Source: Saccharina japonica (Eukaryota; Sar; Phaeophyceae; Laminariales; Laminariaceae). Taken from it: a stretch of 64,000 nt of DNA. Shown one piece after another: positions 1 to 10,339 of this stretch (within the stretch, counting starts at the first letter, position 1; every line of letters starts with the position of its first letter). Location of the stretch: assembly GCA_008828725.1 (NCBI GenBank), contig MEHQ01001895.1, positions 176,977-240,976 of the forward strand. Reading direction: 5' to 3'. The notes beneath the pieces are model-generated. The model saw only the letters and a program-made list of their open reading frames with translations, did no database searches and was not told where the DNA came from. The position numbers were made by a program, and so were the translations under genes.

Positions 1-387
1 AGAGGGGGTTAGTACGTAGGGTAGATGGTGGGGGATACATTGTATTTAATATTGGTAGCATATTGAGTATGTATCGTATTTCATTATGGGGGTGAAAAAG
101 TCAGGGCGGAGATGGTGTAACAGGTATACTTTACACAGACAGGTCTTTTTGGTGTTGTCATGTGATAATAATGTTGATCCTTACATAGATTACCAAACCA
201 AGTAACTCCCTGTTTTTTGTAGTCGCGGACCCATGTCGATCCACGGTCCATTCCAGTCCCGTTGATCAGGTCGTGTCGGCATAGAGGATTGCTGTTTTAC
301 GTACCCATCATTCCTCATTGATGGTGCATGTGGGCAATCTATAGACAGGTTTACGCACGCACGCGGTTTTTCACAGCGGTGATCCCA

Positions 388-577
388 CAGTAGTACAGGA
401 CACCTAAGCTAATAAGAAACAGGCTAATAAGAAATCCAGGCTGATATTTAGAGTAAAATAAGAAATTCGGGAGTCGTTATCTTGAAGTTAGTGTAGAAAG
501 CACCCTCTTTGAAATAAGAAATCCAGCCTGGACCAGATTTCCTGTTTCTTATTATTAATAGGTGTCCTGTACTACTG
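388..577. mobile_element. MITE-A copy (GGACACCT family)
   Basis: The element begins CAGTAGTACAGGACACCT and ends with its exact reverse complement, so the terminal inverted repeat is 18 bp. The interior has the family signature 'AAGAAATCCAG...' with AATAAGAAAC near both ends. Related copies lie at 2364-2539, 11847-12015 and 32267-32440, with worn remnants near 40272-40355, 49003-49165 and 61000-61135. There is no coding capacity. It is a non-autonomous DNA transposon; the nested copy at 2364 shows a TA target duplication, suggesting a Tc1/mariner-like or related transposase source. Confidence 0.75.
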
Positions 578-1291
578 CACATGGCGTGGCGTTGGCAAGA
601 ATTCGTTGAGAGCTTTTTTTCCATGATATAACGTACCAAGTATGTACCTGGTATGTATATATATACGTAGACCGTAGACGCATCTCTCGGATTTTGATCT
701 CTCCCCTCTGACGCAACCACACCTCGCCTTGCCTTGCCTGGAAATTTGTGCCAGAGGGGGGAGGCTGAAATGTTGTTTGAATCTAAGATTCATTCGATGG
801 CAAAAGCTGTGACCTGAGAATTTCAAAAATGGTTGAAAGTTACGTACGTCCCACGTGCACAATAAAGTGCGCCTCCTGTCTGTTGTTGAAACCCGCCGCA
901 TGCTCTCGTCGTGTGCTCTCTAGTGCTGCAAGACTGCTGCTGGTGCTACTCGTCTGCTATTGCTGAGCTGGTGTTGCGCCTGCAATTGGCTGTACCCCAC
1001 TCACACGCTCGCTACCCGAGACAACACAATATATCTGCTGCGCCTGCTGGACTGAGGCCAGCCAGCGCCAACTTAACCGCTGGCAAGTCGGAAACCGAGG
1101 CAACAGGTTGTTGAAGAGTGCGTGATATCGTCACACAGAACCTTTGACTGCTTGCTTACGTACAGCAGCAGACTGCAGTGGGTCGGAGTTGCTGTCAACC
1201 AAGTTGCGTGGGTGTCGTCGCTGCTTCTCTCGCCAGGGGGCACGCCCACGACTAGGACCTGACGAGGACCTGACTAGGAGCTGAAGCTCCC
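578..1291 (+). other. Upstream region of the GARP gene
   Basis: This stretch holds no recognisable gene or repeat family. It includes a run of short CTG-rich sequence (930-960) and ends directly before the ATG at 1292. It presumably contains promoter and 5' UTR of the gene that follows, but no convincing TATA box or initiator could be assigned. Confidence 0.3.
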
Positions 1292-1509
1292 ATGGACGGT
1301 CGACGCCTGCAAGAGCTGCGCGATGTGTACACGAAGCTCTCGCACCAGAGCACGGGGCCGACTGTTGTCGGGTCGGGCCTCGACCAGCAGGGCAGAGGAA
1401 GCACGCTGGAGACATCCACTGCAGCAACAGCAGCAGCAGCAACAGCAGCACCCGTAGCACTACCACCACCGCCACCACCACCAGAAGCAGCAGCGGCAGC
1501 AGCAGCAGC

Positions 1510-1556
<47 letters not shown>

Positions 1557-4500
1557 TTGATACGTTGGGAAGCCGTGGCTCACTCCAACGAGCAGCAGGA
1601 GAGGCGGAGACCGGCGAAGATACAGCACCTGCTGTGAGCAGTTCTACAGGGCAACTGAAAGTCGAGGAAAGCGGGCCGTGGCCTGGTAGCGCGGGCGGAG
1701 GGCCTCTGCCGATGTCTTCGCTGGCTGCTACGGCTCCTGCTGCTGCTGCTGCTGTGATTGCTGCAGCAGGGCCAAGCTCTGCCCGTCTTGCTCCTTCTTC
1801 GCGAGGGTCTGTCGCGCGGATTTTTTCAAGAACCGACAACAACAGCAGCAGCAGCAGCAGCAGCAACAACAACAACACCAACAACAGCAACAACAGTACC
1901 AACAACAGCAGCACCAGCAACAGCAACAACAGTACCAACACCAACAACATCAGCAAGATGAGTCTGCTGCAGAAAGACGCCTTGTTGGAGCAGCAGACCT
2001 TGAACGCTCTCATGGCAGGAAGACCTCTAGGGGGAGGCTCGACCAGCCTCCGAAGCACGAGGACCGAGCTCAAGAGAGAGGTGACCGCTGCCACGGAGGA
2101 GCTGGAGAGAGGGTTGGGGGTGGACCCGAAGAGGAGACGGAAGACGAAGCACGTGGAGCGGAACTCCTTCTACCCTTCCTCGTACTTCGAGTGGACCGAG
2201 GAGCTCATGGTGACCAAAGATGCCTCGTATCGTATCTATAGGAAACCCCGCGGCTTGACCATACAAAAACTACGCACGAGTACGAGTACGAGTACGAGTA
2301 CGAGTACGAGTATGTGCGTTCGAGTGCTGCAGTTGTATTGACGTCTATTTACGGAGGACCATACAGTACAGGACACCTACAAGTAAGAAGCAGGAAATCT
2401 GGCCCAGGCTGGATTTCTTATTTGAGATAGGGTGCTTTCCACACTAATTTCAAGATAACGACTCCCGAATTTCTTATTTCCCTCTAAATCTCAGCCTGGC
2501 TTTCTTATCAGCCTGTTTCTTATTGGGTGTCCTGTACTGTAGTAAATAGGACCAAATATTGTTGATCAAAATAGGTAAATATATAGGTTTTTGTGTCTAC
2601 CGTAGGTCCTGTTTAGTAGTGTTTACTATGGTCCCCCCGTAACACGTACGACTACGTACGGCTACGGCTATGAACGTAGACTAATAATAATAATCTACTA
2701 CTAGTACTTCGTACCAATATGTGCCGAAATATACGGACCGTTTGGATTCCATAATAACATATGAATGGTGCTTATATTTCGCGACAGAGTGGGATTCTAA
2801 AAAACAGTACCTGGTACATTCATTTGCGTTCATTTTGTTCTGTTTTTTCTCCGTTTCACAAGCAGTCTGTGACCGCAGAATTTGTGAGGCGCCTTTACCA
2901 CTCTTGATAAAGTACCAAATATATTACGATTTGTTGGTGTTTTTACGTGTTTTTGGGTGTTTTTTTTTATCAAATCACGAGAACCCGTCGACCCAACCCA
3001 GCCCTAATCCTATCCCTAACCCTAACCCTAACCCCAGCCCTAGTCCAGGCTAAGGCTCGACCCGTGCGCGGCTTCGCCGCGCGTTTTGGACAAATTTGAA
3101 AAAACAACTCGCGGACCACTACCAAAACCGTAATATATTTGGTACTTTATCTGGTACGATTTGTGGGTCAAGAGCTCTGGTAAAGGCTACTGGAATTTGT
3201 AAGCATATCTCTGTACGTAGGATTAGGAATCAGGAAACACACTGGGTGTACTGATGATGTGGTTGCGCAGAAAGAACGGGTTTAATGTGAAGACACACAC
3301 ACAATACAAAAATGCGAGATACAAAAACCTGCTGCGAAAGTAAGTGCCTTTAGAGCTGATCCTTATACCTAGTAGCTAAGTATTTAGGGACAGTTTACTT
3401 GGATGTAGTGCGGTACATTGTTTTGCAGTATACCACGTTGTCCCGAAATACAAGGACAGTTTTATGTTGAATTATAAACAAAACGGTCCTTATATTTAGG
3501 GGCATAGTAAGTTCAGAGACGCCAACGCGCCCTAGCTTTTTTTTTCCTTTTTTTCTCTTTTTTCTCTTGCATGCACCTGGATTGCTAGCAGGGTAGGTCT
3601 TGCCTGTCGTATATGGCATTGCATTGTCTGCTCTGCTTACTGCACTGAGCGCAGTATCTCTGTGTCGTAGTTTTGTGACCACAGAACTGGTACCTTTTCA
3701 GCATGAAGAATCGGCACGGACACTGGGTGTGCTGGATGTCGACGGGTAGAAAGGAAGTTTAATGTGAACAACACACACCCAGATGGCCGGTCTCTTATTA
3801 GGCAGCAGTAGGTACCCCTAGTTAAAAGCGCCCCGTGACAAACCAAAACAAGCGCTCTTATCCCCTTGAGAACTGGTCCCACGAATTTGGGGGAAAACCA
3901 CCTTGGAATTAGTGTGGGACATTTGTTTTCCGTCCTGAATGGGTTAACTAGACAACGCTCTTATCTGTAGTGTGGGGACTATATAGGTTTTAGCGCAGGC
4001 GGGACATGCCCATTTGATCGATTTTAACTCCCGAATGCTCTTATCTCGAGTCGATGTTTAACTCGGGGTACCCACTGGCTGTAGTCACACTACTTAGTAC
4101 CGGGTAGCATCTTTGATCATGAGCGCAATGAATGCCACAGCAGTTAGAATTCTCAGCGCCCCTCATTACTTTTGTCGCAAATGTGGACATGGTTTTGATC
4201 CCAACGCGAAATTCCAATACCAATAGTTCAGACGTGGGACAGATCATCGACCCCGATTTAAATGATGTAATGAATTCAGGGTGGATAGATTCCTGATCTG
4301 TATGATCTGTGTAATCTGTATGACCTGTATGATCTGTATGTTATGTATGATCTAGCTCATGTTGAGTGGAATATGTCGTATAATCTGCACGATCTAGCGC
4401 ATGTTTACTGGGTAGGATCTGTCCTCTACAGATCCTTCACAATATCTTAGCGGCGGGTTAGGATTTAGATTGTCTACTGTAGATAGACAGATAGGTCATG

Positions 4501-7500
4501 ATCTGTTGGATGTGTGAAACAGTGTGTCCCCCAAAACAAGCGCGGTTGGTTGTCGTCGTCAAGGAGTTCTATCGTCACCAGGCTTTTATTTAATCGCTTT
4601 CGATTCCGTGGTCCCACGCATTCCGCGCCTTTTTCCCGTGCGGTGTTTCTGTTCGGGCCGTCCACGCAGGCGAAGAACCTCTCAGAGAGAGCCACGGGTT
4701 CCTTTGCCGCCGCCATCTTCGAGCTGGGGCTGAAGCACTCGTCGCCAAAGGTGACACAAAATGTCCACAGATCAGACAGATAACGACCTACTGTGGACCA
4801 TCTACAGATCATCTACAGATCATCCAGATCATCTAGTAGATCCCATACTACTATAGATCACCTACAGTGTAGATGATCTAGATCATTTAGAGCATCTAGA
4901 TCATCTACAGATCATCTAGATCATCTAATTCATCTGGATCACCTAGATCATCTAGATCCCGCACCAGCATAAGAGTGTCATGCTGCGCACTTGTCGGAGA
5001 GCTCCTTGCACGGTGACAGAAACTTGCACAGATCGAACAGATCACGATCTAGGTAATCTATATACGATACGACTATTAATAATATGCGCGCGTGTCGGAG
5101 GCCTTCTTGCACTGCTGTACCAATATACTCATTAGGTACTGCCCCACCATAGCAGCAGCAGCAGTAGCAGCAGCCCGGGCTGTTTCTTACTACCGATAAC
5201 CATCAAACCTCTTGGACGCGTTTTTCCCGTTGAAACCCCAGCTACCGCTGCATCCGCCAAATGAATTCACTGCATGCCAGACATATCTATATATATGTAC
5301 CCGCGAACAATACAAAAGGAGACTCCTGAAAGATAAGGACCGTGTTGGTATTATAACTACCGTAGTTGTCCCCTATCTAGTGCCTATAGTGCCGGTACTC
5401 TATGCGCCAGCCAACAATACCGGCACTATAGCGGCAAACGGTTGGGAGGACCACCGATGGCGAAGGAGCTATCACTGACAGGAAGAGACGAAAGCTAGGG
5501 TAGCGAATGGGATTAGGCACCCCAGTAGCACTACTCCGCACACTATTAACAGTTACCTCTCTGGTGAATCCAATATGTGCCAAGCGATTCCACCGGCACT
5601 ATAGCGGGCAACCGGCACTACTCAACCGGCACTAAAGAGGGACCACCACTACTGTACCGGCACTATAAAGCGACCGTTACATTCCTGGACAGAGTGGTTC
5701 TTAGTGGTTCTTGCTTATCTCGATTGTCGACAATCACAACCGACCACATCGCCCGTTCTCCCTCACTCCCACCCCCCTTAGCGTACCCTTCCTCTCCCCC
5801 CTTCCCCCCGGTCGTGGTATCCATCCCCCCCCCCCCATGAAAGCAATGTCTGTCGTGTCGACGAAAGCCCAATGTGCTCCGTCCCGGCATTGTAGGGATG
5901 TGAGGGTCTATGGTCATACGACTACGGCCGTGCATGACGCCCCCCCCCCCCCCCCCCCCGCCCCCCCGTCCATTTATCCCACCCTGGATCCTCGGTTGGA
6001 TGGCGTTGTGATAGGTGCTGATGAAGCTCATGCCGCCGAAAGCGGAACGGCTGACGACGGAACACATCAAGAGTCGCCTTCAAAAGTACCGTCTCCATGC
6101 CCACCGCTCCAAGGTGACCAAGCGCTTCTTTTTTTGCGAGCGATTTGTGATATACAGCAAGCGGTTTTATTATGTATAGCGATAAAGTGGTTCGTTATAC
6201 TGTACTGGTACATAGCAAAAGCGGTTTATTCTGGCAGCAAGTGATTTTTTATACTCGTAGCAAGCGATTTAGTTGCAAGCGATGTGTTGGGAGCGAAGGG
6301 AGTTGAGATGATATTCACGGCAGCCTGAAATATTTGGCATGCCTGGATGGGGTATGCCTTAAAAGGGGCGTGCCTTAATATGGGCGTGCATTAATAGGGC
6401 ATGCCTTAAAAGGGTATATGCCTCAATAGGGCATGCCTTAAAAGAGAATGTCTTAAATGGTGTGTGCCTTAATAGGGTGTGCCTTAATAGGGCGTGCCTT
6501 TAAGAGCATGCCTTTATAGGGCGTGCCTTAATAGGGCGTGCCTTAAAAGATCATGCCTTAATAGGGCGTGCCTTAATAGGGCATGCCTTAATAGGGCGTG
6601 CCTTAAAAGGGCATGCGTTAATAGGGCATGCGTTAAAAGGGCGTGCCTTAAAAGGGCATGCGTTAATAGGGTATGCGTCAAAAGGGCATGCCTTATTAGG
6701 GCGTGCCTTAACAGGGCATGCCTTAATATGGCGTGCCTTAATAGGGCGTGCCTTAATAGGGCATGCGTTATTATGGCATGCCTTATTATGGCATGCCTTA
6801 ATAGGACGTGCCTTAAAAGGGCGTGCCTTAATATGGCGTGCCTTAATAGGACATGCCTTATTAGGGCGTGCCTTTATAGGGCGTGCCTTAGTAGGGCATG
6901 CTTTAATAGGGCATGCCTTAAAAGGGCATGCCTTATTTTTGAGCTGGCATGCCTTAAAAGGGCATGCCTTATTTTTGAGCTGGGTGAAGCCGTAGACTCT
7001 ACGTATAGAATGCCTGAAACTGGCAGGGAGATCCGCGCCGTTCAACCGAAAATCTCCGGGGACAAGAAGTATTTTTATTTTTTGCAGACGTGTCTACCGG
7101 CACACACAGCAGTCAGTTGGCGACAGTTGTGTACAAATATCATATATCCACCAGTAGCACAAGAACTTTCGTGCAAAATTCGAGAGTAGAAAGATTAAGA
7201 TATGAACTCCCATTTTCTCGAGTGATATATACATATCCATACACTGCATACATCTGGTGACACAACGCCAATCAGTACGTATTATACGTACACATGATAT
7301 GATAGTCGCTGTTTTTTTTATGTTTTGGGTGTGTGCCGTCATGTGTGTGTTGTCTCAACATGAATCCGTTATTTTTTACCCAAACAACATCACTACGCCC
7401 AGTGCCTGTCCTGACTCTTCATCCTAAGAAAATGCGTAATTTTTCTATCCGTGGGCGATTGTTTGGATTATTTATTTTTCGGTGTGTGTCGTGTGCTGAA

Positions 7501-9991
7501 CTTTTTATTATCGCAGGACGAGTTTTTGGATTTTTTCAACCTTCGCCTCAAGGAAAAATACAGGGAGTTTCTCAAGAAGGAGGCCTGGCGGAATTCGCCC
7601 CACCAGCAAGGGTCTGCTGGGTCCCCGGACGATGGAGAGTATGACAGCGGAGGTGGCGAAGATGGCGGGGGGGGAGGGGCGGCGAGCACAGCAAGCGGGG
7701 GGGAAGGGTCAGCGGCGGGAGACCCGGCGCCCAAAGCTGGGCTGGAGGTCAAGGTCGATAGCCAGACGGTGAGAACCTCGGGCCGCGCTCCCGGGCAATC
7801 GCTGTGGAGTAGAGGGCTGTGTAAACCTTGCGCACCTCGGGCAGATGATGAGCTATCTATATATCTATATATCTATACAGATCATGATCTATCTATCTAT
7901 CTATCTACACAGATCATGATATCTCTATCTATCTACACAGATCATGATCTATCTATCTATCTACACAGATCATGATATATCTATCTATCTACACAGACCA
8001 TGATATATCTATCTATCTACCGTAGATCGTGATCTATCTATCTACACATATCTTATATATATATATCTACAGTAGATCATCTAGTTCTTCACATATATGT
8101 TCTGAAAGGATCAAGGTTGTACGTAAGGGATCTGTACGGTTACAGACCCAACCCAGGAAACACGCGCCAGATCCTGCGGAATTGTACGGCGGGTTCCAGC
8201 CGGCAACATGAGCTAGATCATATCATGCAAGATCGCGGAAACAGATATATCTGCCTTGAAAGATCTAGATCATTTTATGTGGGAATGATCTGTAGACGAT
8301 CTGTCCAAGGTGTGAAGTGAAGCCTTATGATAGCCCAGATTCGACAGAATGATTGAAATATGCCTGACTTTTTTTTGCGACCTAGTAGTAACCCTAACTT
8401 CCCTACGTACCGCCTGGGGCATATTCTCGGAGTGAGTGTGTGTGTGTTCTTCACATTAAACCTTCCTTTCTACCCGTCGACATCCAGCACATCCAGTGTC
8501 CGTGCCGATTCTTCATCCTAGAGAGGTACCAGTTCTGTGGTCTACCCCTAGGTAAGCCTAGGTAAGAGGGGTGTGGTGGAGGCCGAGAACAGCTATCTTA
8601 ACTAGCCTTCTCTCTTATCTACGTTGGGAAAAATACAGTTTTTAAGTGTTGGCGAGTCCAGCCGATTGGGCCCTCCCTTAAGTAGGGGTACCCACTGATT
8701 ATGCATATATATAACATCTATTATGGGGGACCATAGTAAATAGGACCTACGATAAATATTAAAACCTATACATATACCTATTTTTACCAACAATATGTGG
8801 TCCTATTTACTATGATCCCTATTTTTACTAACAATATGTGGGTCCTATTTACTATGGTCCTCCGTAATACAAAACCCGTAAGTACGCGCGATCGAAGTAC
8901 CACGCTCAGCTTACAAATATGAGTTTCGACGACATCCTCGATCGCACAGCTGTTTTTTTGTTTTTGTTTTAGAAACATGTAAGGAAGTCGCCTCCTCAGA
9001 TGATGTCGGCCGCGTCGCGGTCTTGGGGCGGGTTTTTGGCCGAGGGATTGACGAGCACGTTTTATGTTGTGTATGTGGCAAGGAGGGGCCTTCATGAGAC
9101 CCAAGTGTAAGGAATAAGGCGGATGATTGGATGTCTCGCGAGTTTTGTTTCTTGTTTTAAGGCTGGTTTCTATACGTATACGTCCGTTTTTATTTCTTTA
9201 TTTATAATTTTTGACTTAGTGCAGAGCGAAAGAGGAGGCACAGAGGGGGGGGTGTTTGACCAATCAGGTGTCGTATGCCGGCCTGCTGCGAGCACTGATT
9301 TTCTTACGGCTGGATGGTTTGGTTTGTTTTGTTTTTGGTGATTTATATCTATGTTTGAAGTACGTATATATATATGTTTTGGTTTATCTTGTTTTTCGTG
9401 TTTATTATCGATGTACGTATCTGCATTGTTTTGTTTTGTTTTGTTTTTCGTGTGCTTGATATTTTCATCTTTGTTGGCGAAAAGCACTCACACATCAGCC
9501 TGACGTCATATTCGAGTAGACAACAGGGAAAAAATGTTTTTAAGAATCGCATAAAAACGCATCTTTGAAGTACAAACAAACCCTTTTTTTTCGTAGCATA
9601 CCGTTTTCGTTGACGGCCCCTTTTAGGTTTGTTTCACCGCCATTTATTTTTATTTTTCCTTGGCGTTTTTTTGCTTTTGCCCCGCGTCCTCCCCAATTAT
9701 TTACGACAGGTGGGCGACATTCACGAATTAGGAGCGCAGTGCATACGAGAGCAGGTTCACCTACAGGAGATCATGCGGCATCACATCTCCGCGCAGGTCA
9801 AGCTGCAGGCCGAGATTTTCGAGCACCTCACCACCGCCTCCGCTGACGCCCCTGCCGCCCCTGCCGCCGCTGCTGGTGGTGTTGGTGGTGTTGGTGGTGC
9901 CGGTGGTGGTGGTGGTGGTGGTGGTGGTGGTACCGGTGAGGGCACGAGGCCGCGAAGCCAGAGCGACTCCGGCGGAGTGCTGAGGGGGTAA
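1292..9991 (+). CDS. GARP / MYB-CC-like (SHAQKYF-type) transcription factor, five exons
   Basis: Exons read as 1292-2209, 4670-4750, 6015-6113, 7517-7768 and 9710-9991 (306, 27, 33, 84 and 93 codons, then TAA). Every junction is phase 0 and has GTGA at the donor and AG at the acceptor. The protein (543 aa) starts with about 280 residues of Ala/Pro/Ser/Asn low complexity made by CAG-type repeats. The single Myb-like GARP domain then spans about 294-366: FEWTEEL, then AIFELGLKHSSPK, then TTEHIKSRLQKYRLHAHRSK, the family's recognition helix (usually SHLQKYR; here Arg replaces His). An acidic Gly/Ser linker (about 390-450) leads to a coiled coil (about 452-492, EIMRHHISAQVKLQAEIF) resembling the MYB-CC motif of plant PHR1 and algal PSR1, which control phosphate-starvation genes. 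That role is inference. The C-terminus is Gly-rich; further exons beyond 9991 cannot be excluded. The start ATG is the first in frame and opens a plausible helix. Confidence 0.85.
2349..2642. mobile_element. MITE-B copy interrupted by MITE-A (nested), in GARP intron 1
   Basis: MITE-B has termini of the type TTACGGGGGACCATAGTAAA. Here it starts at 2349, is broken after 'GGACCATA', and resumes at 2540 with 'TAGTAAATAGGACC', ending at 2642 with CCCCCCGTAA. Other copies are at 8721-8872, 25338-25461 and 53553-53667. The consensus is about 110-120 bp and non-coding. Confidence 0.75.
2364..2539. mobile_element. MITE-A copy inserted into MITE-B
   Basis: A 176-bp element starting CAGTACAGGACACC and ending GGTGTCCTGTACTG (perfect 14-bp inverted repeat). 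It is flanked on both sides by TA (2362-2363 and 2540-2541). The interrupted MITE-B sequence is exactly restored if the element and one TA are removed, so the target duplication is TA. Confidence 0.85.
2815..3306 (+). repeat. Dispersed repeat C, split by a foldback element
   Basis: The two halves (2815-2885 and 3193-3306) match the continuous copy at about 22640-22795, including 'TTTGCGTTCATTTTGTTCTG' at the left and 'ACTGGGTGTACTGATG' followed by 'GGGTTTAATGTGAAGAC' at the right. Other relatives are at 3530-3780, 8445-8545 (reverse), 51737-52012 and 54700-54800. All share the right end TTTAATGTGAAG plus an AC-rich tail. The nature of the family (solo LTR, SINE tail or MITE) is not clear. Confidence 0.6.
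2886..3192. mobile_element. hAT-like foldback element with telomeric-repeat core
   Basis: A 307-bp element flanked by a perfect 8-bp duplication GAATTTGT (2878-2885 and 3193-3200). The right terminus, read inward on the minus strand, is CAGTAGCCTTTACCA; the left is GAGGCGCCTTTACCA. Inside lies a perfect 23-bp inverted repeat (2906-2928 and 3129-3151). The centre holds CCCTAA-type telomeric repeats (about 3001-3045) and a GCGCGGCTTCGCCGCGC hairpin. A second member of the family is at 56554-56899. The 8-bp duplication and CAG terminus point to hAT mobilisation. Confidence 0.8.
3420..3512. mobile_element. Stowaway-like MITE
   Basis: Short inverted-repeat element whose left arm reads TGTCCCGAAATACAAGGAC and right arm GTCCTTATATTTAGGGGCA. 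This resembles the 'GTCC..AAATATAAG' termini of Tc1/mariner-type Stowaway MITEs. A related element lies at 60462-60634, and a single arm at about 62970-62995. It lies in GARP intron 1. Confidence 0.5.
3530..3785 (+). repeat. Dispersed repeat C, long copy
   Basis: Starts in a T/C-rich run and continues through 'CTTGCATGCACCTGGATTGC' to 'TTTAATGTGAAC' and an AC-rich tail. It is nearly identical to 51737-52012 over more than 200 bp, so it moved or duplicated recently. It lies in GARP intron 1 and has no credible ORF. Confidence 0.65.
3833..4085 (+). repeat. Dispersed repeat D
   Basis: The block from 'CGTGACAAACC' through 'AGGCGGGACATGCC' to 'GGTACCCACTG' recurs, diverged, at 28008-28318. A fragment of it ('CAAGAACTGGTCCC', 'GGATTAGTGTGGGAT') occurs near 12785-12870. 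Non-coding. Confidence 0.5.
4262..4500. repeat. GATC-rich degenerate tandem tract (left of exon 2)
   Basis: Degenerate units of about 10-11 bp based on 'TGATCTGTA'. The related tract at 4783-5055 sits on the other side of the 81-bp second exon of the GARP gene, so the exon lies within GATC-rich DNA. Confidence 0.6.
4783..5055. repeat. GATC-rich degenerate tandem tract (right of exon 2)
   Basis: Repeats of 'AGATCATCTA' and 'GATCATCTAC' in GARP intron 2. The same word family recurs at 7850-8330 and 12525-12760. Confidence 0.6.
5379..5690. repeat. CCGGCACTATAG repeat cluster with palindrome
   Basis: Contains a hairpin with arms CTATAGTGCCGGTA and TACCGGCACTATAG around a short loop (about 5382-5430). 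Four more copies of 'CCGGCACTA' follow up to 5672. Lies in GARP intron 2; probably a worn foldback MITE. Confidence 0.45.
5818..5965. repeat. Dispersed repeat E with poly-C flanks
   Basis: The core 'CGTCCCGGCATTGTAGGGAT' plus 'GGTCTATGGTCATACGACTA' recurs at 18505-18600, 18660-18780 and 21812-21930 (reverse). It is repeatedly bordered by long C runs (here 5828-5837 and 5941-5959). The translated string looks conserved in two frames, which is what near-identical copies produce, so I do not call it coding. Confidence 0.6.
6340..6975. repeat. 15-bp minisatellite in GARP intron 3
   Basis: About 35-40 degenerate copies of GCCTTAATAGGGCGT / GCCTTAAAAGGGCAT. Because the unit is a multiple of three, both strands stay open and give false ORFs of 5-residue repeats. 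The last units carry an extra 'TTTTTGAGCTGG'. Confidence 0.9.
7850..8090. repeat. ATCT microsatellite with interspersed CAGATCATGAT
   Basis: ATCT repeats alternate with a regularly spaced 'ACAGATCATGAT' word about every 30-36 bp, in GARP intron 4. Confidence 0.8.
8090..8330 (+). repeat. Dispersed repeat F (GATC-rich)
   Basis: Recurs at about 12530-12765 with shared blocks such as 'CAGGAAACACG', 'CCGGCAACATGAGCT' and 'CTTGAAAGATCTA'. Both copies adjoin GATC-rich tracts. Non-coding. Confidence 0.55.
8445..8545 (-). repeat. Dispersed repeat C, fragment
   Basis: Reverse-complement match to 3676-3778: 'TTCACATTAAACCTTCC' then 'CGTCGACATCCAGCACA' and 'CCAGTTCTGTGG'. Lies in GARP intron 4. Confidence 0.6.
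8721..8872. mobile_element. MITE-B copy
   Basis: Begins 'GGGGGACCATAGTAAATAGG' and ends 'ACTATGGTCCTCCGTAA', with a partial internal duplication of the right arm ('TTTTTACCAACAATATGTGG' type words occur twice). Abuts repeat G directly on its right. In GARP intron 4. Confidence 0.7.
8865..8960 (+). repeat. Repeat G (T-run family) copy 1
   Basis: 'AAAACCCGTAAGTACGCGCG' followed by 'ATGAGTTTCGACGACATCC' and 'CACAGCTG' plus a T-run. Further copies: 27541-27640 (reverse), 46722-46790, 48583-48680, 49225-49316 (reverse) and 52676-52757. A diverged copy of the family. Confidence 0.6.
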
Positions 9992-10335
9992 CGGAAGAGG
10001 AGAGCGCTGGTGGAGCGCGCTTGTCTGGTGCTTGGGCTGGTGGTGGTGGTGGTGGTGGTGCCGCTGCTGCTGCCGCTGCTGATGCTGCTGATGCTTGTGG
10101 TACTGGAGCTGAAGGTGTTGGTACTGGTGGTGGTGGTGGTGTGGATGCTGGTGGCTCTTGTGCTGGTGCTGATGTTAGTAGCGGTGTTGCTGCTGCTAGT
10201 GGAGGAGACGCAGAGGGGGTAGATGATATGGTTGAGGTGGCGCTGACGGTGCTGTTGCTGTCGCTGCTGCTGGTACTTGTGCGGCTGGCGCTGGTGCTGG
10301 TGCTAATGATACTGCTGCTGCTGCTGCTAGTGGAG
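9992..10335 (+). repeat. GGT/GCT trinucleotide-rich tract
   Basis: Long impure (GGT)n and (GCT)n runs follow the GARP stop codon. Several frames stay open because of composition only. This could be 3' UTR, or coding if the gene splices around the stop at 9989 (a GTGAGG donor-like site occurs near 9935), but nothing decides it. Confidence 0.4.
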
Positions 10336-10339
10336 GAGG

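Noticed and set aside
3001..3045. True chromosome end or fusion point
   Set aside because: Only a few telomeric units, enclosed in an inverted-repeat element with an 8-bp target duplication.
5663..6070. 135-codon minus-strand ORF with poly-Gly and HGRSRMTID motif
   Set aside because: Covers dispersed repeat E, C runs and the antisense of a verified GARP exon.
6494..7189. RACLN-repeat protein
   Set aside because: Product of the 15-bp minisatellite in an intron.
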